Source of the DNA: Pseudobythopirellula maris
Lineage (GTDB): Bacteria > Planctomycetota > Planctomycetia > Pirellulales > Lacipirellulaceae
Assembly (NCBI RefSeq): GCF_007859945.1
Contig: NZ_SJPQ01000001.1
Location: 62,001 to 126,000 of the forward strand
Length of the DNA stretch: 64,000 bases
Reading direction: 5' to 3'
Shown: piece by piece, positions 63,574 to 64,000 of the stretch
Layout of the letters: every line of letters begins with the position of its first letter
Position numbering within the stretch: position 1 is the first letter of the stretch
The notes under the pieces: generated by a model
Databases searched by the model: none
Seen by the model: only the letters and a program-made list of their open reading frames with translations
Told to the model about the DNA's origin: nothing
Made by a program: the position numbers and the translations under genes

Positions 63574-64000
63574 CGGTCGCTTGCGAGCCGATCGGCTCGA
63601 CCGTGCTGCGCGACATCGTCGCCGCGGCCACGCGTGCTCCCTCGGCAGAAAACACGCAGCCATGGCGGTTGCAGTGGATCGGCGACAGACTCCGAGTGCT
63701 GCACGACCGTTCGCGCGCGATGTCCTCTGACATCGACTCGATGCTCGACCTTACCGGCATTGGAACGCTCATCGAGTCGCTCGTGATCGCGGCCTCAAGT
63801 CACGGCTTGCAGGCAGAAGTCGAGGCACTTGAGGGCTTGGCAAGCTATGGCCAGTTGCGGCCCGTGACTGACTTGCTGTTCGAAGCGTGCAGCGACACGC
63901 CCGACCCTTTAACCGACACCCTCGAGTCACGTTGCACTACGCGTCGTATGGACGCGAACCGACCGCTCACCCCCGAGCAGCAGCAAGCGTTGCTGGATGC
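63570..64000 (+). CDS. Nitroreductase-like protein (partial, runs off the window)
   Basis: The gene begins at ATG 63570 and continues past the right edge. The start (ACEPIGSTVLRDIVAAATRAPSAENTQPWRLQW) matches the FMN-binding entry of nitroreductase-superfamily proteins, in particular Acg-like forms (APSAxNTQPWR). It overlaps the membrane fusion protein stop by 4 bp, so it is part of the same operon. In this setting it may modify the exported compound by flavin-dependent oxidation or reduction. Length, partner domains and substrate are outside the window. Confidence 0.7.
   Translation, partial: MTVACEPIGSTVLRDIVAAATRAPSAENTQPWRLQWIGDRLRVLHDRSRAMSSDIDSMLDLTGIGTLIESLVIAASSHGLQAEVEALEGLASYGQLRPVTDLLFEACSDTPDPLTDTLESRCTTRRMDANRPLTPEQQQALLD

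Overview
GC-rich chromosomal window (rough impression 62-66 % G+C) from a planctomycete, most likely of the Pirellulales/Lacipirellulaceae type. The evidence is a PEP-CTERM protein with a dockerin-like GDYNADG segment just before its sorting tail, a glycine-rich secreted protein resembling the planctomycete DUF1598 family, a Ser/Thr kinase with an N-terminal H-x3-C-x2-C zinc finger and a C-terminal PAS domain, very large secreted proteins without clear relatives, and many intergenic inverted repeats. Genes for Kdo metabolism and an LptC/LptA-like protein imply an LPS-bearing outer membrane. No rRNA, tRNA, CRISPR array, prophage or transposase gene was seen.

Layout. 1-4.6 kb: end of a KdsD-type isomerase, a KdsC phosphatase and a giant LptC/LptA-like protein (LPS module). 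4.6-16.3 kb: cyclophilin, di-haem peroxidase, thiol peroxidase, fused ResB-CcsA cytochrome c maturation protein with an upstream lipoprotein gene, a helix-turn-helix protein with a C-terminal membrane anchor, and an inositol-phosphatase-family enzyme. 16.3-16.9 kb: ParE-type toxin and antitoxin. 17.1-20.9 kb: rpmB-gatC-gatA-gatB translation cluster. 21-24.4 kb: SAM-hydrolysing DUF62 enzyme, bioA, fabI. 24.4-29 kb: PEP-CTERM beta-solenoid protein, HExxH peptidase, cdsA and a plsC-like acyltransferase.

29-43.7 kb is a divergent exopolysaccharide locus. Leftward it has an acetyltransferase, polysaccharide deacetylase, flippase and GT4 glycosyltransferase. Rightward it has a Wzz-like protein, a Wzy/WaaL-like polymerase or ligase, a WecG/TagA glycosyltransferase, a sulfatase-fold protein without catalytic residues and a 1305-residue secreted protein. 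43.7-48.4 kb: DUF1598-like protein, Dus, QueG and a small secreted protein. 48.4-55.8 kb: a FixL/FixJ-like pair divergent from a Ser/Thr kinase with PAS domain, then an SSS symporter and a LacI-type regulator.

56-57 kb holds two of three nearly identical 155-bp foldback repeats; the third lies at 7.4 kb. They look like non-autonomous TA-inserting elements (MITEs). 57-64 kb is the most unusual gene group: a FeeM-like N-acyltransferase, a TolC-type outer-membrane protein and a small membrane protein run leftward, and a DevC/DevA/DevB-type ABC exporter followed by a nitroreductase-like gene runs rightward. I infer a make-and-export system for an N-acylated small molecule. Inverted repeats of several sequence families sit between many of the housekeeping genes.
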